Assembly: GCA_028712795.1 (NCBI GenBank)
Contig: JAQTPT010000004.1
Coordinates: forward strand, 1 to 64,000
From: Methylococcales bacterium
Lineage (GTDB): Bacteria; Pseudomonadota; Gammaproteobacteria; Methylococcales; Methylomonadaceae
Direction: 5' to 3'
DNA: 64,000 bases
Shown: positions 9,632 to 20,024 of the stretch, one piece after another
Layout: each line of letters opens with the position of its first letter
Position numbering within the stretch: position 1 is the first letter of the stretch
Position numbers and translations under genes: made by a program
Notes under the pieces: model-generated
What the model was told of the DNA's origin: nothing
What the model saw: the letters and a program-made list of their open reading frames with translations, nothing else
The model's database searches: none

Positions 9632-10004
9632 GCTTGAACTCAAGTATTTGAAATTAGAAAATAGCTTATTACTATGCTTTTAAAGACACAATTATGCCAG
9701 TAATAATTAGCGTTCCCCCCGATCAAACAATAGGGAGGAAATTTCTCGCTGAACAAAAAAGTTCCCATAGATACCTTAACAAATGCCAAAGCCATCATAA
9801 GGAAGGTAGGGCCAAGTTCAATCTTTTAAATAACCCAAATTCATGCTGTAGATGTGACCCATAAGGAATAAGCGGAATCAAGGGTTTCCAAGGTGCTAGA
9901 ATCAAAAACTATCCAGCGTGATGCAAAGAAGTGGGACTTAATCGGATTTTGCTGGCAGAAACACCTGCCATTCAAATTATTGCGATCAAATTAAGTCATA
10001 AGAA
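9632..10004. other. Intergenic region, nothing recognised
   Basis: About 370 bases separate the two glycosyltransferase genes. I find no open frame, RNA or clear repeat. Short scattered protein-like stretches suggest eroded coding DNA but cannot be assigned. Confidence 0.3.
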
Positions 10005-11015
10005 TCAGTATTTTTTAACATAGTGTTCAGGTCGAACTTTTTTTTGTAGATGAAACGGCCTTTTGGGTACGGATGAAATATCATACCCAATAAAAGCCAG
10101 TATAAACTGAATGCCAATAATTATCGGCAATGCGAGAATCATTACAGTTCCTGCTGTTGTGGGGATGCCGGATTGCAATGCGTTTATCCAATGAATTATT
10201 CCAAAAATGGTTCCAAATGCAATCATTAGACTGCCTATAGGCAGCTCAAATGACGCAAGAGACATATCCCTGAGGTAATAATTATAAAAAATTCGCTTCC
10301 CGAGATTGCGGATGTGCTTAAAGAAAAACTCCCCAACAATTTTCGAAGCTTTAAGATTACTTACTTCATCGCCATATTTCGCATCCATTGGAATGTCGAT
10401 GACAACTGCTCGTAGTAAATTAAGCCGAAATAGCATGTCGGTTTCAAAAAAGTAGCGGCGGCTGATTTTTGTGAATGGAAGGTGCCGCGCTACATCTCTG
10501 TGGATCGCAGTGTATCCATTGGTTGGGTCAAATAAATCCCAATAGCCAGAAGAAATCTTAGTCATGAATGACAGTATTGCGTTGCCAAATATGCGCAACT
10601 TTGGCATTGCCCGGATTTCCTCAAGATCGAAGAAGCGATTGCCCTTGGTGTAGTCGGCAAAGCCGGCTAAAATAGGTTCTATGAAATCCGGAATCAGCTT
10701 TGGGTCCATTTGACCATCACCGTCTACCTTGACAATAATGTCCATCCCCTCGCCAATCGCAGCTTGGTAGCCAGTCATAACTGCACCACCAACGCCTTGA
10801 TTTTCCAGGTTTCGGATTACTGTGACTCGCTCGTCTTTACAACGCTTTTCAACAAAATTTCCCGAGTTGTCTGGGCAGCAGTCGTCGACAATGTAAATCC
10901 GGTCAACCTCCTGACCAATCTGTGTGATGACGCCAAGGATGTGTTTGCGAACCCTGTAGCAGGGTATCACTACTGCAATTTTGGGGAATATATTCGTCAA
11001 TTCGTTTCTGTCCAT
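10005..11015 (-). CDS. Glycosyltransferase family 2 (DPM1-like) with C-terminal membrane helices
   Basis: A 336-residue GT-A fold enzyme. The N-terminus has the nucleotide-sugar strand IAVVIPCYRVRKHILGVI, the DDCCPDNSG motif, then KVDGDGQMDPKLIP, a DxD-type metal site, and a family-typical FDPTNGYTAIHR segment. Two hydrophobic helices (about 245-270 and 280-305) anchor it in the membrane. This is the build of dolichol/polyprenyl-phosphate mannosyl- or glucosyltransferases, which make lipid-linked sugar on the cytoplasmic face for flipping by GtrA-type proteins and use by GT-C enzymes; both kinds of partner are encoded nearby (5128-5601, 7952-9631). Which sugar is used cannot be read from sequence. 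ATG at 11015. Confidence 0.8.
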   Translation of the reverse strand: MDRNELTNIFPKIAVVIPCYRVRKHILGVITQIGQEVDRIYIVDDCCPDNSGNFVEKRCKDERVTVIRNLENQGVGGAVMTGYQAAIGEGMDIIVKVDGDGQMDPKLIPDFIEPILAGFADYTKGNRFFDLEEIRAMPKLRIFGNAILSFMTKISSGYWDLFDPTNGYTAIHRDVARHLPFTKISRRYFFETDMLFRLNLLRAVVIDIPMDAKYGDEVSNLKASKIVGEFFFKHIRNLGKRIFYNYYLRDMSLASFELPIGSLMIAFGTIFGIIHWINALQSGIPTTAGTVMILALPIIIGIQFILAFIGYDISSVPKRPFHLQKKVRPEHYVKKY

Positions 11016-11671
11016 TTTTACATGAGAGATGTGCCATCACTATCATGATAACACCGTGATCATGCAATTTTAATTTGCAATTAATATTTCAATCCTATCA
11101 TAAAGCTTGAATAATTAATTAAAAGTCTTTAAAAAAATATTGTTCCTTTGTTCTACGAAGACATGATAATAACAAATAACAACTTAACATTTATAGTTTC
11201 TTGTGAGTGTGACGCTTTTATTATGTATGTCTAAGCCCCGAATTCGATCAGGGCTGAAAAAACGTCTAAAATCGCCATCAAAAACAAACGTATAAGGCGG
11301 AATGAGATAATGATTATTTGCTTCGCATCCTCGTGGCAGTTTATGCGCGATTGTGCTAACTAATTAACAAGCATTTCACGCGCTAACTATTTGCTTTCCA
11401 CAAATATCCCCAGACAAAAAATAATAAAGTTAACGGACGAATCCTGATTATGCGCTACCTAACATTACCTAAATTAAGTAAAGCATAAACATTTATCAAA
11501 TGGCGAAGAAATGGGTTCAATGTCATGCTGGACTTATCAAGTTTGAAAAATGTGTTTTAAAATTGTTAATGACCAAAGCTGCAGAATTTTGTATAGTGGT
11601 GCAGTTTGATTTTTTATAACGGGATGCGTCTTTAAGGGTTCATCCCGTTTTGTATATTTGAGGTAACGTGT
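11016..11671. other. AT-rich intergenic region upstream of carA
   Basis: About 650 bases between divergent transcription units. No gene is recognised. A short hairpin AGCCC/GGGCT followed by GAAAAAA lies at 11234-11262. Promoter-like AT-rich DNA fills the rest, and the carA leader hairpin is listed separately. Confidence 0.4.
11592..11649 (+). promoter_or_regulatory. carA leader: -10-like box and hairpin
   Basis: TATAGT at 11592-11597 is a plausible -10 box, though no good -35 lies at proper distance. Downstream, AACGGGATG (11618-11626) pairs with CATCCCGTT (11641-11649), a 9-bp stem with a 14-base loop followed by a mixed TTGTATATTT stretch. It sits 22 bases before the carA start, so it could attenuate carAB. 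carAB is known to be controlled by arginine and pyrimidines in other gammaproteobacteria; the mechanism here is inference. Confidence 0.4.
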
Positions 11672-12796
11672 TTGACTAAGTCTGCATTATTGGTGTTAGA
11701 AGATGGAACGGTGTTTAACGGTGTATCCATAGGTGCAGACGGCTGTTCCGTGGGTGAAGTAGTTTTTAATACTGCGATGACGGGTTACCAGGAGATTCTG
11801 AGCGATCCTTCCTATGCCCGGCAAATTGTGACATTAACCTATCCCCATATTGGTAATGTCGGAACAAATAGTGAAGACGATGAGTCTGTTGGCGTCTTTG
11901 CAAGTGGCTTGGTGATCAGGGATTTACCGTTATTGGCTAGTAACTGGCGCTGTGAAAAAACGTTGCAACAGTATTTACTGGATAACAAGGTGGTCGCTAT
12001 TGCTGAAATTGACACGCGAAAATTGACCCGGTTGTTGCGCGACAAAGGTGCGCAACGTGGCTGTATTATTGCCGGCGAGACTGTTTGCTTAGAGACGGCA
12101 AAAACAGCGATTGAAAGTTTTCCCGGATTAAAAGGTCTGGATTTGGCTAAAGAAGTCACCACAGCCAAGTCTTATGAGTGGACTGAAAATATCTGGAGTT
12201 TGCAAAATGGCCATACGCAAGCTGGGAATCTGACTAAACATGTTGTTGCTTACGACTTTGGTATTAAACGTAACATACTCAGACTACTGGTTAATCGTGG
12301 TTGTCGTATAACTGTTGTTCCTGCAACAACGTCCGCAGCAACCGTACTAGCCATGAATCCCGATGGTGTTTTTTTATCCAATGGTCCTGGCGACCCTGAG
12401 CCCTGCAATTATGCTATAGAAGCCATCAAAACGATTTTGGAAACTAAAATACCCGTATTTGGTATTTGTTTGGGGCATCAATTACTGGCTTTGGCTAGTG
12501 GTGCTAAAACCGAAAAAATGAAATTCGGCCACCATGGCGCCAATCATCCAGTGCAGGAAATAACCACCGGACGCGTGATGATCAGCAGCCAAAATCACGG
12601 TTTTGCAGTCAATGAAAGCAGCTTGCCTGATAATTTAATAGCGACTTATCGTTCTTTGTTTGATGGGAGCTTGCAGGGTATTAAACGGACGGATTGTCCC
12701 GCAATGAGTTTTCAAGGTCATCCTGAAGCCAGTCCAGGGCCGCATGATGTGGAAGCGTTGTTTGATGCGTTTATTGCGATGATGGAAAATCGCTAA
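11672..12796 (+). CDS. carA: Carbamoyl-phosphate synthase small subunit
   Basis: CarA hydrolyses glutamine and passes ammonia to CarB to make carbamoyl phosphate for arginine and pyrimidines. The 374-residue protein has the N-terminal CPSase_sm domain and a C-terminal class I glutamine amidotransferase: nucleophile Cys266 in FGICLGHQ, with His350 and Glu352 in [10 protein letters not shown]. The start is TTG at 11672: TGAGGT lies at the right distance, and the nearby GTG at 11668 runs into a stop at once. The stop is followed after one base by the ATG of an unrelated gene, so in this genome carA is not directly followed by carB. Confidence 0.97.
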   Translation: MTKSALLVLEDGTVFNGVSIGADGCSVGEVVFNTAMTGYQEILSDPSYARQIVTLTYPHIGNVGTNSEDDESVGVFASGLVIRDLPLLASNWRCEKTLQQYLLDNKVVAIAEIDTRKLTRLLRDKGAQRGCIIAGETVCLETAKTAIESFPGLKGLDLAKEVTTAKSYEWTENIWSLQNGHTQAGNLTKHVVAYDFGIKRNILRLLVNRGCRITVVPATTSAATVLAMNPDGVFLSNGPGDPEPCNYAIEAIKTILETKIPVFGICLGHQLLALASGAKTEKMKFGHHGANHPVQEITTGRVMISSQNHGFAVNESSLPDNLIATYRSLFDGSLQGIKRTDCPAMSFQGHPEASPGPHDVEALFDAFIAMMENR

Positions 12797-12797
12797 A

Positions 12798-13541
12798 ATG
12801 AATGAGCTAAGCATTTTACTATGCGGAAAACATGATGGGCTTGGAGAGTTGTCTGATATTCTGGTTCAACTTGCTACTACAATTGATGATTTTGCTCCGA
12901 GATGTTATTTTTTTATTCAAAATGAATCGCCAGATATTACAACTTTTGGGGCTTATTGTGGGCGTACACTGTTGGAAACGGCATGCACCATTCTTATTGG
13001 ACGCATAACGCCTTATAGATTATTACTGCTCAAACGTTGCCAACAACACCCTGATTACTCGATTGGAGTGCGGCATAATGTTGCAATTCAGTGGTCGGGA
13101 GACGTGATGCCTGATAAGAAGGCATCACCTGACACATCATGGAATAAAATCGACGGCTATACTCATCCGTTATTCTCTTATTACATGGCTGAGATACATT
13201 GGATTCCTGCATTTAATGCGTTATTGGACGATTTTGTAAACGAAGAAAGCACCTATTTAAACGACTTAAAAAAGATTGACCCCAAAGGAGTTATTAATTC
13301 ATTTAAAACAGAAGCAAATAAGCTTTATTCTTCTTTATCGAAAGGGATACATCAAGAATTTGTCGTTCCAATATCACTTAACTATGATCCACCAACAGTT
13401 AAAGAATTATTAACTGAAACCATAGCCTTAGTTACAAAGATGGCGTTGGTAAGTCATTACATTCCTACTATTGCAACGAAACTAGATAAAGATACTTTGC
13501 TTCGACATCTAGTCGAACTTGAAAAAAAGGTAGACATATAA
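12798..13541 (+). CDS. Unknown protein, first gene of cassette inside carAB
   Basis: I do not recognise this 247-residue protein. The N-terminal half looks alpha/beta and globular (LSILLCGKHDGLGELSDILV, then TLLETACTILIGRITPYRLL with a TxLE-type helix). The C-terminal 70 residues look helical (LLTETIALVTKMALVSHYIP and a final charged helix). There is no signal peptide, membrane segment or clear catalytic motif. The ATG lies one base after the carA stop, and its stop codon directly abuts the ATG of the ATPase gene, so the three are probably co-transcribed and translationally coupled. Base use is more AT-rich than carA or carB. Tight pairing with the ATPase suggests the two proteins act together. 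Confidence 0.75.
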   Translation: MNELSILLCGKHDGLGELSDILVQLATTIDDFAPRCYFFIQNESPDITTFGAYCGRTLLETACTILIGRITPYRLLLLKRCQQHPDYSIGVRHNVAIQWSGDVMPDKKASPDTSWNKIDGYTHPLFSYYMAEIHWIPAFNALLDDFVNEESTYLNDLKKIDPKGVINSFKTEANKLYSSLSKGIHQEFVVPISLNYDPPTVKELLTETIALVTKMALVSHYIPTIATKLDKDTLLRHLVELEKKVDI

Positions 13542-15050
13542 ATGCTTGTGAATAATGAAGTAGAAGAGCAAGGTAGACTGATTTTAGCTGCTGAAGACTG
13601 TGAGCCAAATGTATTTAAGAAAATACATAAATTTTCTAAATATGAAGATAAGATTATTCGTAGCTTAATTGCTCACGGTCCGGTTTTAATCAGGGGTGGA
13701 CGCGGTAGTGGAAAAAGTGCATTACTGATTGAGGCGCATAACCGTGTTCAGGAATCTTACAACACCATATTCAATGTTTATTTAAGTTTAAGGCATTTAC
13801 CTTTACTGCGTAGCCAAGGCGAAGAATATGAAAAAATATTTTGTCGACTTTTGGTTACCTCGATTAATAATGAATTACAACGTCGAGGACTTCAGGAATT
13901 AGATATAGCTGTTAACTTTGATGTCGGGGATTTGCAACAAGCTTTAGTTAAACTAAGTTCTACACTCTCTAATAGGATTGTACTGTTTTTTGACGATGCG
14001 GCGCATATCGGACGAGAAACGGCACTAGAAGAATTTTTTAACATCTTTAGAACTATTTCGAGTAGCACTGTTTCATGTAAAGCCGCTATCTATCCAGGAG
14101 TCACTAATTTTGGCATTCGTTTTGATGTATACAATGATGCAACTGTTATTGATATATCAAGAGATGAAAGACGTGATGATTTCACTGATTTTTTCGCAGA
14201 AGTTATTAATGCCAGGTATCCGAGATTATTGCAAAACACTTCTGAGAGCCTAAAAAGAAATAATACCCTAGCATGGTTTTTAGGGCGGTCTGTTGTTGGT
14301 AATATGCGTGCGCTTATTTTTGCTTGTAATAGGCTATCTGAAGAAGATAAAAAAATTGATTTGCAGGAATTGAGAAATTGTTTGATTTATCTTTCTTCTG
14401 ATTACTATTGGTCTTTATTAGATGAAGTTGCGCCTAAATTAGGTAAATACGAACCATTGGTAGAACCCTGTAGGGAACTCGCGGAAAATTTGTTCGATTA
14501 TGTTACCGCTGATAAAAAAACACAAACACCCGCAGAAATTACAACGTCTGTTCTCATTCACAGAGATTTAGTCCAAAAATATTCTAAATTATTTGAAATA
14601 TTGGAATATGCCGGTTTTATCACGCGACGTGAAGTATCCAGAGCGATGAAATCAGGTGGCAGAGGTTCCCGTTTTATACTTAATTTATGCAATTTACTTG
14701 AAAAAACATCGGGTGTTCGATTGACAATTGAATTGTTAGATACTTGGCGAAAAAACGATGAGACTTCTGAAATATATAAAAATAGTTCAATATTGACCAT
14801 AAATTTGCCCGAATTGTCATCTGAAGAAGAGCTTTCAATTTTACAAAAAGATATTTGCCATATTAAGAAATCAAAGAGTTATCCTTATGGTTTAACGGAT
14901 GCTAAGTTTCAAATATTAAAAGATGCAAAAATAAATACTATTGGAGAACTCGCTGAAACACCTGATGCTAAGTTGAAAGAGTTGGAATCTATCGGTGTTG
15001 GAACGATTAATCGAATACATAATGTAGTAGGACAGGCAATTTGGATGTAA
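13542..15050 (+). CDS. ORC/CDC6-like AAA+ ATPase with C-terminal helix-hairpin-helix
   Basis: A 502-residue P-loop ATPase. Walker A is RGGRGSGKSALL (GGRGSGKS at 52-59) and Walker B is RIVLFFDDAAHI at about 145-156. The arrangement resembles the ORC-CDC6 family of bacterial AAA+ proteins rather than transporters or helicases. The middle (about 330-400) looks like a winged-helix region, with IHRDLVQKYSKLFEILEYAG followed by a basic stretch. The last 50 residues form a likely helix-hairpin-helix, with LKELESIGVGTINRI as the hhGhG motif, suggesting DNA binding. The gene abuts the unknown gene upstream; carB starts 71 bases downstream. Base use is AT-rich relative to carB. Function is unknown; defence or DNA-transaction roles are guesses. 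Confidence 0.75.
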   Translation: MLVNNEVEEQGRLILAAEDCEPNVFKKIHKFSKYEDKIIRSLIAHGPVLIRGGRGSGKSALLIEAHNRVQESYNTIFNVYLSLRHLPLLRSQGEEYEKIFCRLLVTSINNELQRRGLQELDIAVNFDVGDLQQALVKLSSTLSNRIVLFFDDAAHIGRETALEEFFNIFRTISSSTVSCKAAIYPGVTNFGIRFDVYNDATVIDISRDERRDDFTDFFAEVINARYPRLLQNTSESLKRNNTLAWFLGRSVVGNMRALIFACNRLSEEDKKIDLQELRNCLIYLSSDYYWSLLDEVAPKLGKYEPLVEPCRELAENLFDYVTADKKTQTPAEITTSVLIHRDLVQKYSKLFEILEYAGFITRREVSRAMKSGGRGSRFILNLCNLLEKTSGVRLTIELLDTWRKNDETSEIYKNSSILTINLPELSSEEELSILQKDICHIKKSKSYPYGLTDAKFQILKDAKINTIGELAETPDAKLKELESIGVGTINRIHNVVGQAIWM

Positions 15051-15121
15051 TTGGTTGCAACAGATAGATTTAACAGCGGATAGTTAATTAACTTTTTATT
15101 TTTAATAAATTACAGCAAGTT

Positions 15122-18100
15122 ATGCCAAAAAGAACCGACATTAAATCGATTTTATTACTGGGTGCTGGTCCAATTGTTATTGGTCAGGCGTGTGAGTTTG
15201 ATTATTCCGGCACGCAAGCCTGTAAAGCCTTGCGCGAAGAGGGTTACCGCGTTATTCTGGTAAATTCCAATCCGGCCACGATTATGACCGATCCCGATAT
15301 GGCCGATGCGATTTATATCGAGCCTATCGATTGGCAAACGGTGGAAAAAATCATCGCCAAAGAACGTCCAGATGTGGTTTTGCCGACCATGGGCGGGCAA
15401 ACGGCGTTGAATTGCGCGCTGGATCTCGATAAACATGGCGTGCTGGCGAAATATAACGTCGAGATGATCGGCGCAACCAAAGAGGCGATTAACAAAGCCG
15501 AAGACCGTGCGTTGTTTAATGAGGCAATGCGGAAAATCGGCTATGAAGTGGCCAAGTCCAAAACGGCGCATAGTATGGAAGAAGCCTTGGCAGCACAAAA
15601 GGAAGTGGGCTATCCGACGGTAATCCGTCCGTCTTTTACCATGGGCGGTAGCGGAGGCGGCATTGCTTATAACAAGGAAGAGTTTGTTGAAATTTGTGAG
15701 CGTGGTTTATATTTATCGCCCACCAATGAATTATTGATTGAAGAATCGGTGTTGGGTTGGAAAGAGTATGAAATGGAAGTCGTGCGTGATTCCAAGGATA
15801 ACTGCATCATCGTTTGTTCAATAGAGAATTTTGATCCGATGGGTGTGCATACCGGTGATTCAATCACCGTTGCACCTGCACAGACGTTGACCGATAAGGA
15901 ATATCAAATTCTGCGCAATGTCTCTTTGGCGGTATTGCGTGAGATTGGTGTGGATACAGGCGGGTCTAATGTCCAGGTCGCGATTAATCCGGTTGACGGG
16001 CGGATGATCGTCGTTGAAATGAATCCAAGGGTGTCGCGCTCGTCTGCCTTGGCGTCTAAAGCAACCGGTTTTCCGATTGCTAAAGTCGCGGCCAAGTTAG
16101 CGGTTGGTTATACCTTGGATGAGTTGCAAAATGAAATTACTGGCGGCGCGACTCCAGCCTCATTTGAACCAACCATAGATTATGTCGTGACTAAAGTGCC
16201 ACGGTTTACCTTTGAAAAATTCCCGCAAGCCGATGATCGTTTGACCACGCAAATGAAATCAGTGGGCGAAGTGATGGCTATTGGCCGGACTTTTCAGGAA
16301 TCCTTGCAAAAAGCCTTGCGAGGCTTGGAAATTGGCATTAGCGGACTTGATGAAATAATTGATATAAATACGGATGACGCCAAGGACAAAATGCAGCGGG
16401 AGATGCGCCATCCGGGGCCGGATCGCTTGTTGTATGTTGCTGATGCTTTCCGTAGCGGAATGACATTGGCGGAAATACATGATACTTGTAAAATTGACCC
16501 GTGGTTTTTAGCGCAAATTGAAGACCTCATTCGCGCCGAACAATCATTGGCAACTAAAACGTTGTCTACTTTGAAGGAAGGCGATCTTTATAAATTAAAA
16601 CGCAAGGGTTTCTCGGATATACGCATTGCCAAGTTACTGGACGCCTCTGAAACAGAGGTGCGAAATGTGCGGCATAAGCAGAATATACGCCCTGTCTATA
16701 AACGCATCGATTCATGTGCCGCCGAGTTTTCGTCGGATACGGCTTATTTGTATTCCACTTATGAAGAAGAATGCGAAGCGCGAGTGTCCGATAAAGAAAA
16801 AATTATTATCCTTGGCGGCGGTCCTAACCGCATCGGACAGGGTATTGAATTCGATTACTGCTGTGTTCATGCGGCCTTGGCGTTGCGTGAAGACGGCTAT
16901 GAAACGATTATGATCAATTGTAATCCTGAAACAGTTTCCACTGACTTTGATACATCAGACCGCTTATATTTTGAGTCATTAACACTGGAAGATGTGCTGG
17001 AAATTGTCCATCTTGAAAAACCTAAAGGAGTTATTGTCCAATACGGCGGTCAGACGCCATTGAAACTTGCCCGTGCTCTTGAAGCTGCGGGTGTGCCGAT
17101 TATCGGTACTTCGCCGGATTCGATTGATTTAGCCGAGGATAGGGAGCGGTTTCAAAAATTACTGGAAAGATTGGGGCTAAAACAGCCTCCCAATGCCACT
17201 GCCCGGTCTGTCGAACAAGCCATTAATGCGGCTAAAGAGCTGGGTTATCCGCTGGTAGTAAGGCCTTCTTATGTTTTGGGCGGGCGGGGGATGGAAATCG
17301 TTTTCAATGATGAAGGCTTGCAGCGTTATATGAAAGAGGCTGTCAGTGTTTCTAACGATGCCCCCGTTTTGCTGGATCGCTTCCTTGACGATGCGGTGGA
17401 AATGGATGTTGACGCTATTTACGACGGTGAGCGTGTGTTAATTGGCGGTTTAATGGAACATATTGAACAAGCAGGCGTGCATTCAGGTGATTCCGCTTGT
17501 TCCTTGCCGCCTTATGAGTTGGCCTTGGAGATTCAGGATAAACTGCGGGAACAGGTGGCTAAAATGGCCGAGGCTTTGGGCGTAAGAGGGTTGATGAATA
17601 CCCAGTTTGCGATTCAGGGTGAGGATATTTATGTTCTTGAAGTTAACCCAAGAGCGTCGCGCACTGCGCCTTTTGTCTCTAAAGCCACTGGCTATGCTTT
17701 GGCAAAAATTGCGGCGCGCGTTATGGTAGGGCAAACTCTGGCGCAGCAAGGCGTTACAGTAGAACGCATTCCAACTTACTATTCAGTAAAGGAAGCGGTG
17801 TTTCCGTTTGTTAAGTTTCCAGGCGTAGATCCATTATTAGGGCCTGAGATGAAATCTACAGGCGAGGTGATGGGGATTGGAAAAACCTTTGGCGAAGCCT
17901 TTGCTAAATCGCAGCGGGCGGCAGGCGTCAATTTGAATGATTGCGGCAAGGTTCTGATCAGTATTCGAGATGCCGATAAAACTAAGGCGCCTGATGTTGC
18001 CAGAATGCTGGTGGATAAAAAATATGAGATTGTCGCGACCAGCGGTACGGCAAGATTTCTTAAGGAAGCGGGTATCCCTTGCGAAGTGGTTTATAAGGTC

Positions 18101-18340
18101 AATGAAGGGCGGCCCGATACCGTTGACATGATTAAAAATGACCAGATTCAGCTGATTATTAACACGACAGAAGGCAAAAAAGCGGTTTCAGATTCTTTCA
18201 CCATGCGCCGGGAAGCCCTGCAACACAGAGTAACCTATTATACAACGATGGCAGGCGCACGGGCGGCCTGTTTTGCGTTGGGTGAACTGGATGCGGGTGA
18301 CGTGAATTGTCTGCAAGATTTACATAAGAGCCTGAATTAG
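15122..18340 (+). CDS. carB: Carbamoyl-phosphate synthase large subunit
   Basis: CarB makes carbamoyl phosphate from bicarbonate, two ATP and ammonia delivered from CarA. The 1072-residue length is normal and the two homologous ATP-grasp halves are intact: [19 protein letters not shown] at the first start and [19 protein letters not shown] at the second, [13 protein letters not shown] and [13 protein letters not shown] glycine-rich loops, and [12 protein letters not shown] and [12 protein letters not shown] metal-site motifs. The C-terminal MGS-like allosteric domain ([16 protein letters not shown]) is complete. It is separated from carA by a two-gene cassette and 71 bases of leader, so it may still be read from the carA promoter or have acquired its own. 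Confidence 0.98.
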   Translation: MPKRTDIKSILLLGAGPIVIGQACEFDYSGTQACKALREEGYRVILVNSNPATIMTDPDMADAIYIEPIDWQTVEKIIAKERPDVVLPTMGGQTALNCALDLDKHGVLAKYNVEMIGATKEAINKAEDRALFNEAMRKIGYEVAKSKTAHSMEEALAAQKEVGYPTVIRPSFTMGGSGGGIAYNKEEFVEICERGLYLSPTNELLIEESVLGWKEYEMEVVRDSKDNCIIVCSIENFDPMGVHTGDSITVAPAQTLTDKEYQILRNVSLAVLREIGVDTGGSNVQVAINPVDGRMIVVEMNPRVSRSSALASKATGFPIAKVAAKLAVGYTLDELQNEITGGATPASFEPTIDYVVTKVPRFTFEKFPQADDRLTTQMKSVGEVMAIGRTFQESLQKALRGLEIGISGLDEIIDINTDDAKDKMQREMRHPGPDRLLYVADAFRSGMTLAEIHDTCKIDPWFLAQIEDLIRAEQSLATKTLSTLKEGDLYKLKRKGFSDIRIAKLLDASETEVRNVRHKQNIRPVYKRIDSCAAEFSSDTAYLYSTYEEECEARVSDKEKIIILGGGPNRIGQGIEFDYCCVHAALALREDGYETIMINCNPETVSTDFDTSDRLYFESLTLEDVLEIVHLEKPKGVIVQYGGQTPLKLARALEAAGVPIIGTSPDSIDLAEDRERFQKLLERLGLKQPPNATARSVEQAINAAKELGYPLVVRPSYVLGGRGMEIVFNDEGLQRYMKEAVSVSNDAPVLLDRFLDDAVEMDVDAIYDGERVLIGGLMEHIEQAGVHSGDSACSLPPYELALEIQDKLREQVAKMAEALGVRGLMNTQFAIQGEDIYVLEVNPRASRTAPFVSKATGYALAKIAARVMVGQTLAQQGVTVERIPTYYSVKEAVFPFVKFPGVDPLLGPEMKSTGEVMGIGKTFGEAFAKSQRAAGVNLNDCGKVLISIRDADKTKAPDVARMLVDKKYEIVATSGTARFLKEAGIPCEVVYKVNEGRPDTVDMIKNDQIQLIINTTEGKKAVSDSFTMRREALQHRVTYYTTMAGARAACFALGELDAGDVNCLQDLHKSLN

Positions 18341-18416
18341 GGGCTCAACGTTAAAGGTGCAGGCTTTTTTACCTTGTGCTTTTAACCACAATAAATAATT
18401 AATGGAGTTTTAGAAA

Positions 18417-18893
18417 ATGAAAAAAGTGCCTCTCACTATCAAAGGTGCAGAAAAACTACGTGCGGAATTAGAAGAATTAAAATCAGTGGTGCGACCGCGT
18501 ATTATCGCGTCCATTGCCACCGCACGAGCGCATGGTGATTTGAAAGAAAATGCCGAATATCACGCTGCAAAGGAGCAACAAAGTTTTGCTGAAGGGCGTA
18601 TTGCTGAAATCGAAGGCAAGCTCTCTAATGCGCAAATTATTGATATTACTAAAGTCGATGCCAACGGCAAAGTGGTGTTTGGTTCGACCGTAGAGATAGA
18701 GGAAATCGAATCCGGGAAAAGAGTGACGTATCAGATTGTTGGTGAAGATGAAGCCAGCATTAAGGAAGGTCGAATTTCAATTGGTTCTCCCATTGCGAGG
18801 GCGTTAATAGGCAAAGAAGTGGACGACGTTGTTACAGTTAAGGCCCCCGGCGGCAATGTTGATTATGAAATTATTTCGATCAAATATATATAA
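18417..18893 (+). CDS. greA: Transcription elongation factor GreA
   Basis: GreA enters the secondary channel of stalled RNA polymerase and promotes cleavage of backtracked RNA. The 158-residue protein has the N-terminal coiled coil with the acidic tip ([20 protein letters not shown], Asp and Glu that coordinate magnesium) and a C-terminal FKBP-like domain ([16 protein letters not shown]). It lies 76 bases after carB, a usual gammaproteobacterial order, and is preceded by GGAG. Its 3' end faces yhbY on the other strand. Confidence 0.97.
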   Translation: MKKVPLTIKGAEKLRAELEELKSVVRPRIIASIATARAHGDLKENAEYHAAKEQQSFAEGRIAEIEGKLSNAQIIDITKVDANGKVVFGSTVEIEEIESGKRVTYQIVGEDEASIKEGRISIGSPIARALIGKEVDDVVTVKAPGGNVDYEIISIKYI

Positions 18894-18906
18894 GAGGCCA
18901 AAGGCG

Positions 18907-18933
18907 CAAGGCAAAAGAAACGGTTTTGCCTTG
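18907..18933. terminator. Shared hairpin between greA and yhbY
   Basis: CAAGGCAAAA (18907-18916) pairs with TTTTGCCTTG (18924-18933), a 10-bp stem with a 7-base loop, in the gap between two convergent genes. The position suits a bidirectional terminator, though the T tract is part of the stem. Confidence 0.6.
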
Positions 18934-18941
18934 GTTTCCGC

Positions 18942-19208
18942 TTATTTGTTTGGATTCAACCGGTAAATAACCGCAATTTGCCCAATAGTTTGAATTAGCT
19001 CTGCTCCTGTATCGATGCATATTTTTTCACAAATCACCTTGCGTTTTTCACGTTCTGCGCGTATTTTTACTTTAATCAACTCGCGGCTGTTAAGTGTTTG
19101 TTCAAGTTCCGCAATCACTGCGGCTGTTAGGCCCGATTGCCCAATCATGACCACAGGCTTTAAAGTATGAGCTTCAGCCCGAAGTTTTTTCTTTTCTAGA
19201 GAGTTCAC
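18942..19208 (-). CDS. yhbY: Ribosome assembly RNA-binding protein YhbY (CRM domain)
   Basis: An 88-residue single CRM-domain protein that binds pre-50S particles. The KKLRAEAHTLKPVVMIGQSG N-terminus and the GxxG loop (IGQSGLTAAVIAELEQTL), then LIKVKIR, are typical of YhbY/CRS1. It is transcribed away from rlmE, which is on the plus strand 51 bases upstream, so the two ribosome-biogenesis genes share a divergent promoter region. Confidence 0.93.
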   Translation of the reverse strand: MNSLEKKKLRAEAHTLKPVVMIGQSGLTAAVIAELEQTLNSRELIKVKIRAEREKRKVICEKICIDTGAELIQTIGQIAVIYRLNPNK

Positions 19209-19259
19209 TCATTATTCCTAAAATAAAAAAAAATCAATTTTACACTAAAGCAGGGCGTT

Positions 19260-19877
19260 ATGGGTCGAAGTAAAAGCAGTAGCCGTTGGATGCAGGAACA
19301 TTTTGAGGATGAATATGTCAAACTGGCTCAAGTGCAGGGCTATCGCTCGCGAGCAGTTTTTAAGTTGAAAGAAATTCAAGATAAAGATCAGCTTATTAAG
19401 CCAGGAATGAATATTGTTGATTTGGGCGCGGCTCCTGGTGGATGGTCGCAGTTTGCGCGGCAATTGTTAGGTAGCAAAAACAAACTTGTCGCGTTGGATA
19501 TTTTGCCAATGAATGCGTTGGAGGGCGTTGATTTTATACAGGGTGATTTTCGTGAAGAAATGGTATTGGAACAACTTTTTGCTGTTCTGCAGGGAGCGCC
19601 CGTTAATCTGGTGATGTCAGATATGGCGCCAAACATGAGTGGTAATAAAGGCGTAGATCTACCGCGTGCCATTTACTTGGGTGAGTTGGCTTTAGACGCA
19701 GCAAAAACCTTTTTGTCAAAGGATGGAAGTTTTTTGGTCAAACTGTTCCACGGTGAGGGTTTTGAAGCGTTTCATAATGAAGTGGAGCGCTATTTTTCAA
19801 AAGTGGTCATTAGAAAACCCAAAGCATCAAGGTCACGAAGTAATGAGGTTTATATTTTGGCCAAAGGGTTTAAATAA
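19260..19877 (+). CDS. rlmE: 23S rRNA (uridine-2'-O)-methyltransferase
   Basis: RlmE (FtsJ/RrmJ) methylates U2552 of 23S rRNA in the 50S A-site. The 205-residue protein has the SAM-binding loop [12 protein letters not shown] and the catalytic K-D-K-E tetrad context: LKEIQDKD early, [22 protein letters not shown] and [11 protein letters not shown]. The RNA-binding basic N-terminus [10 protein letters not shown] is also typical. It lies upstream of ftsH as in many gammaproteobacteria; a 147-base gap separates them. Confidence 0.97.
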   Translation: MGRSKSSSRWMQEHFEDEYVKLAQVQGYRSRAVFKLKEIQDKDQLIKPGMNIVDLGAAPGGWSQFARQLLGSKNKLVALDILPMNALEGVDFIQGDFREEMVLEQLFAVLQGAPVNLVMSDMAPNMSGNKGVDLPRAIYLGELALDAAKTFLSKDGSFLVKLFHGEGFEAFHNEVERYFSKVVIRKPKASRSRSNEVYILAKGFK

Positions 19878-20024
19878 TCCTTAGTAGCCCTCATCTCCTG
19901 TTTTCAAGAAGATTATTTAGGACTGTAGTGAGTTCCTGATAAATAACGACAGTCAGGAAGGTTAACTCCTGATATAATTAATTGTTTTTAAAACCGGAAG
20001 CCAGTCAGGCTTAGGGCGTGTAAA

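Noticed and set aside
15155..15598. Long open frame on the minus strand inside carB
   Set aside because: It lies wholly opposite a clear carB sequence, has no recognisable domain and reflects codon bias of the real gene.
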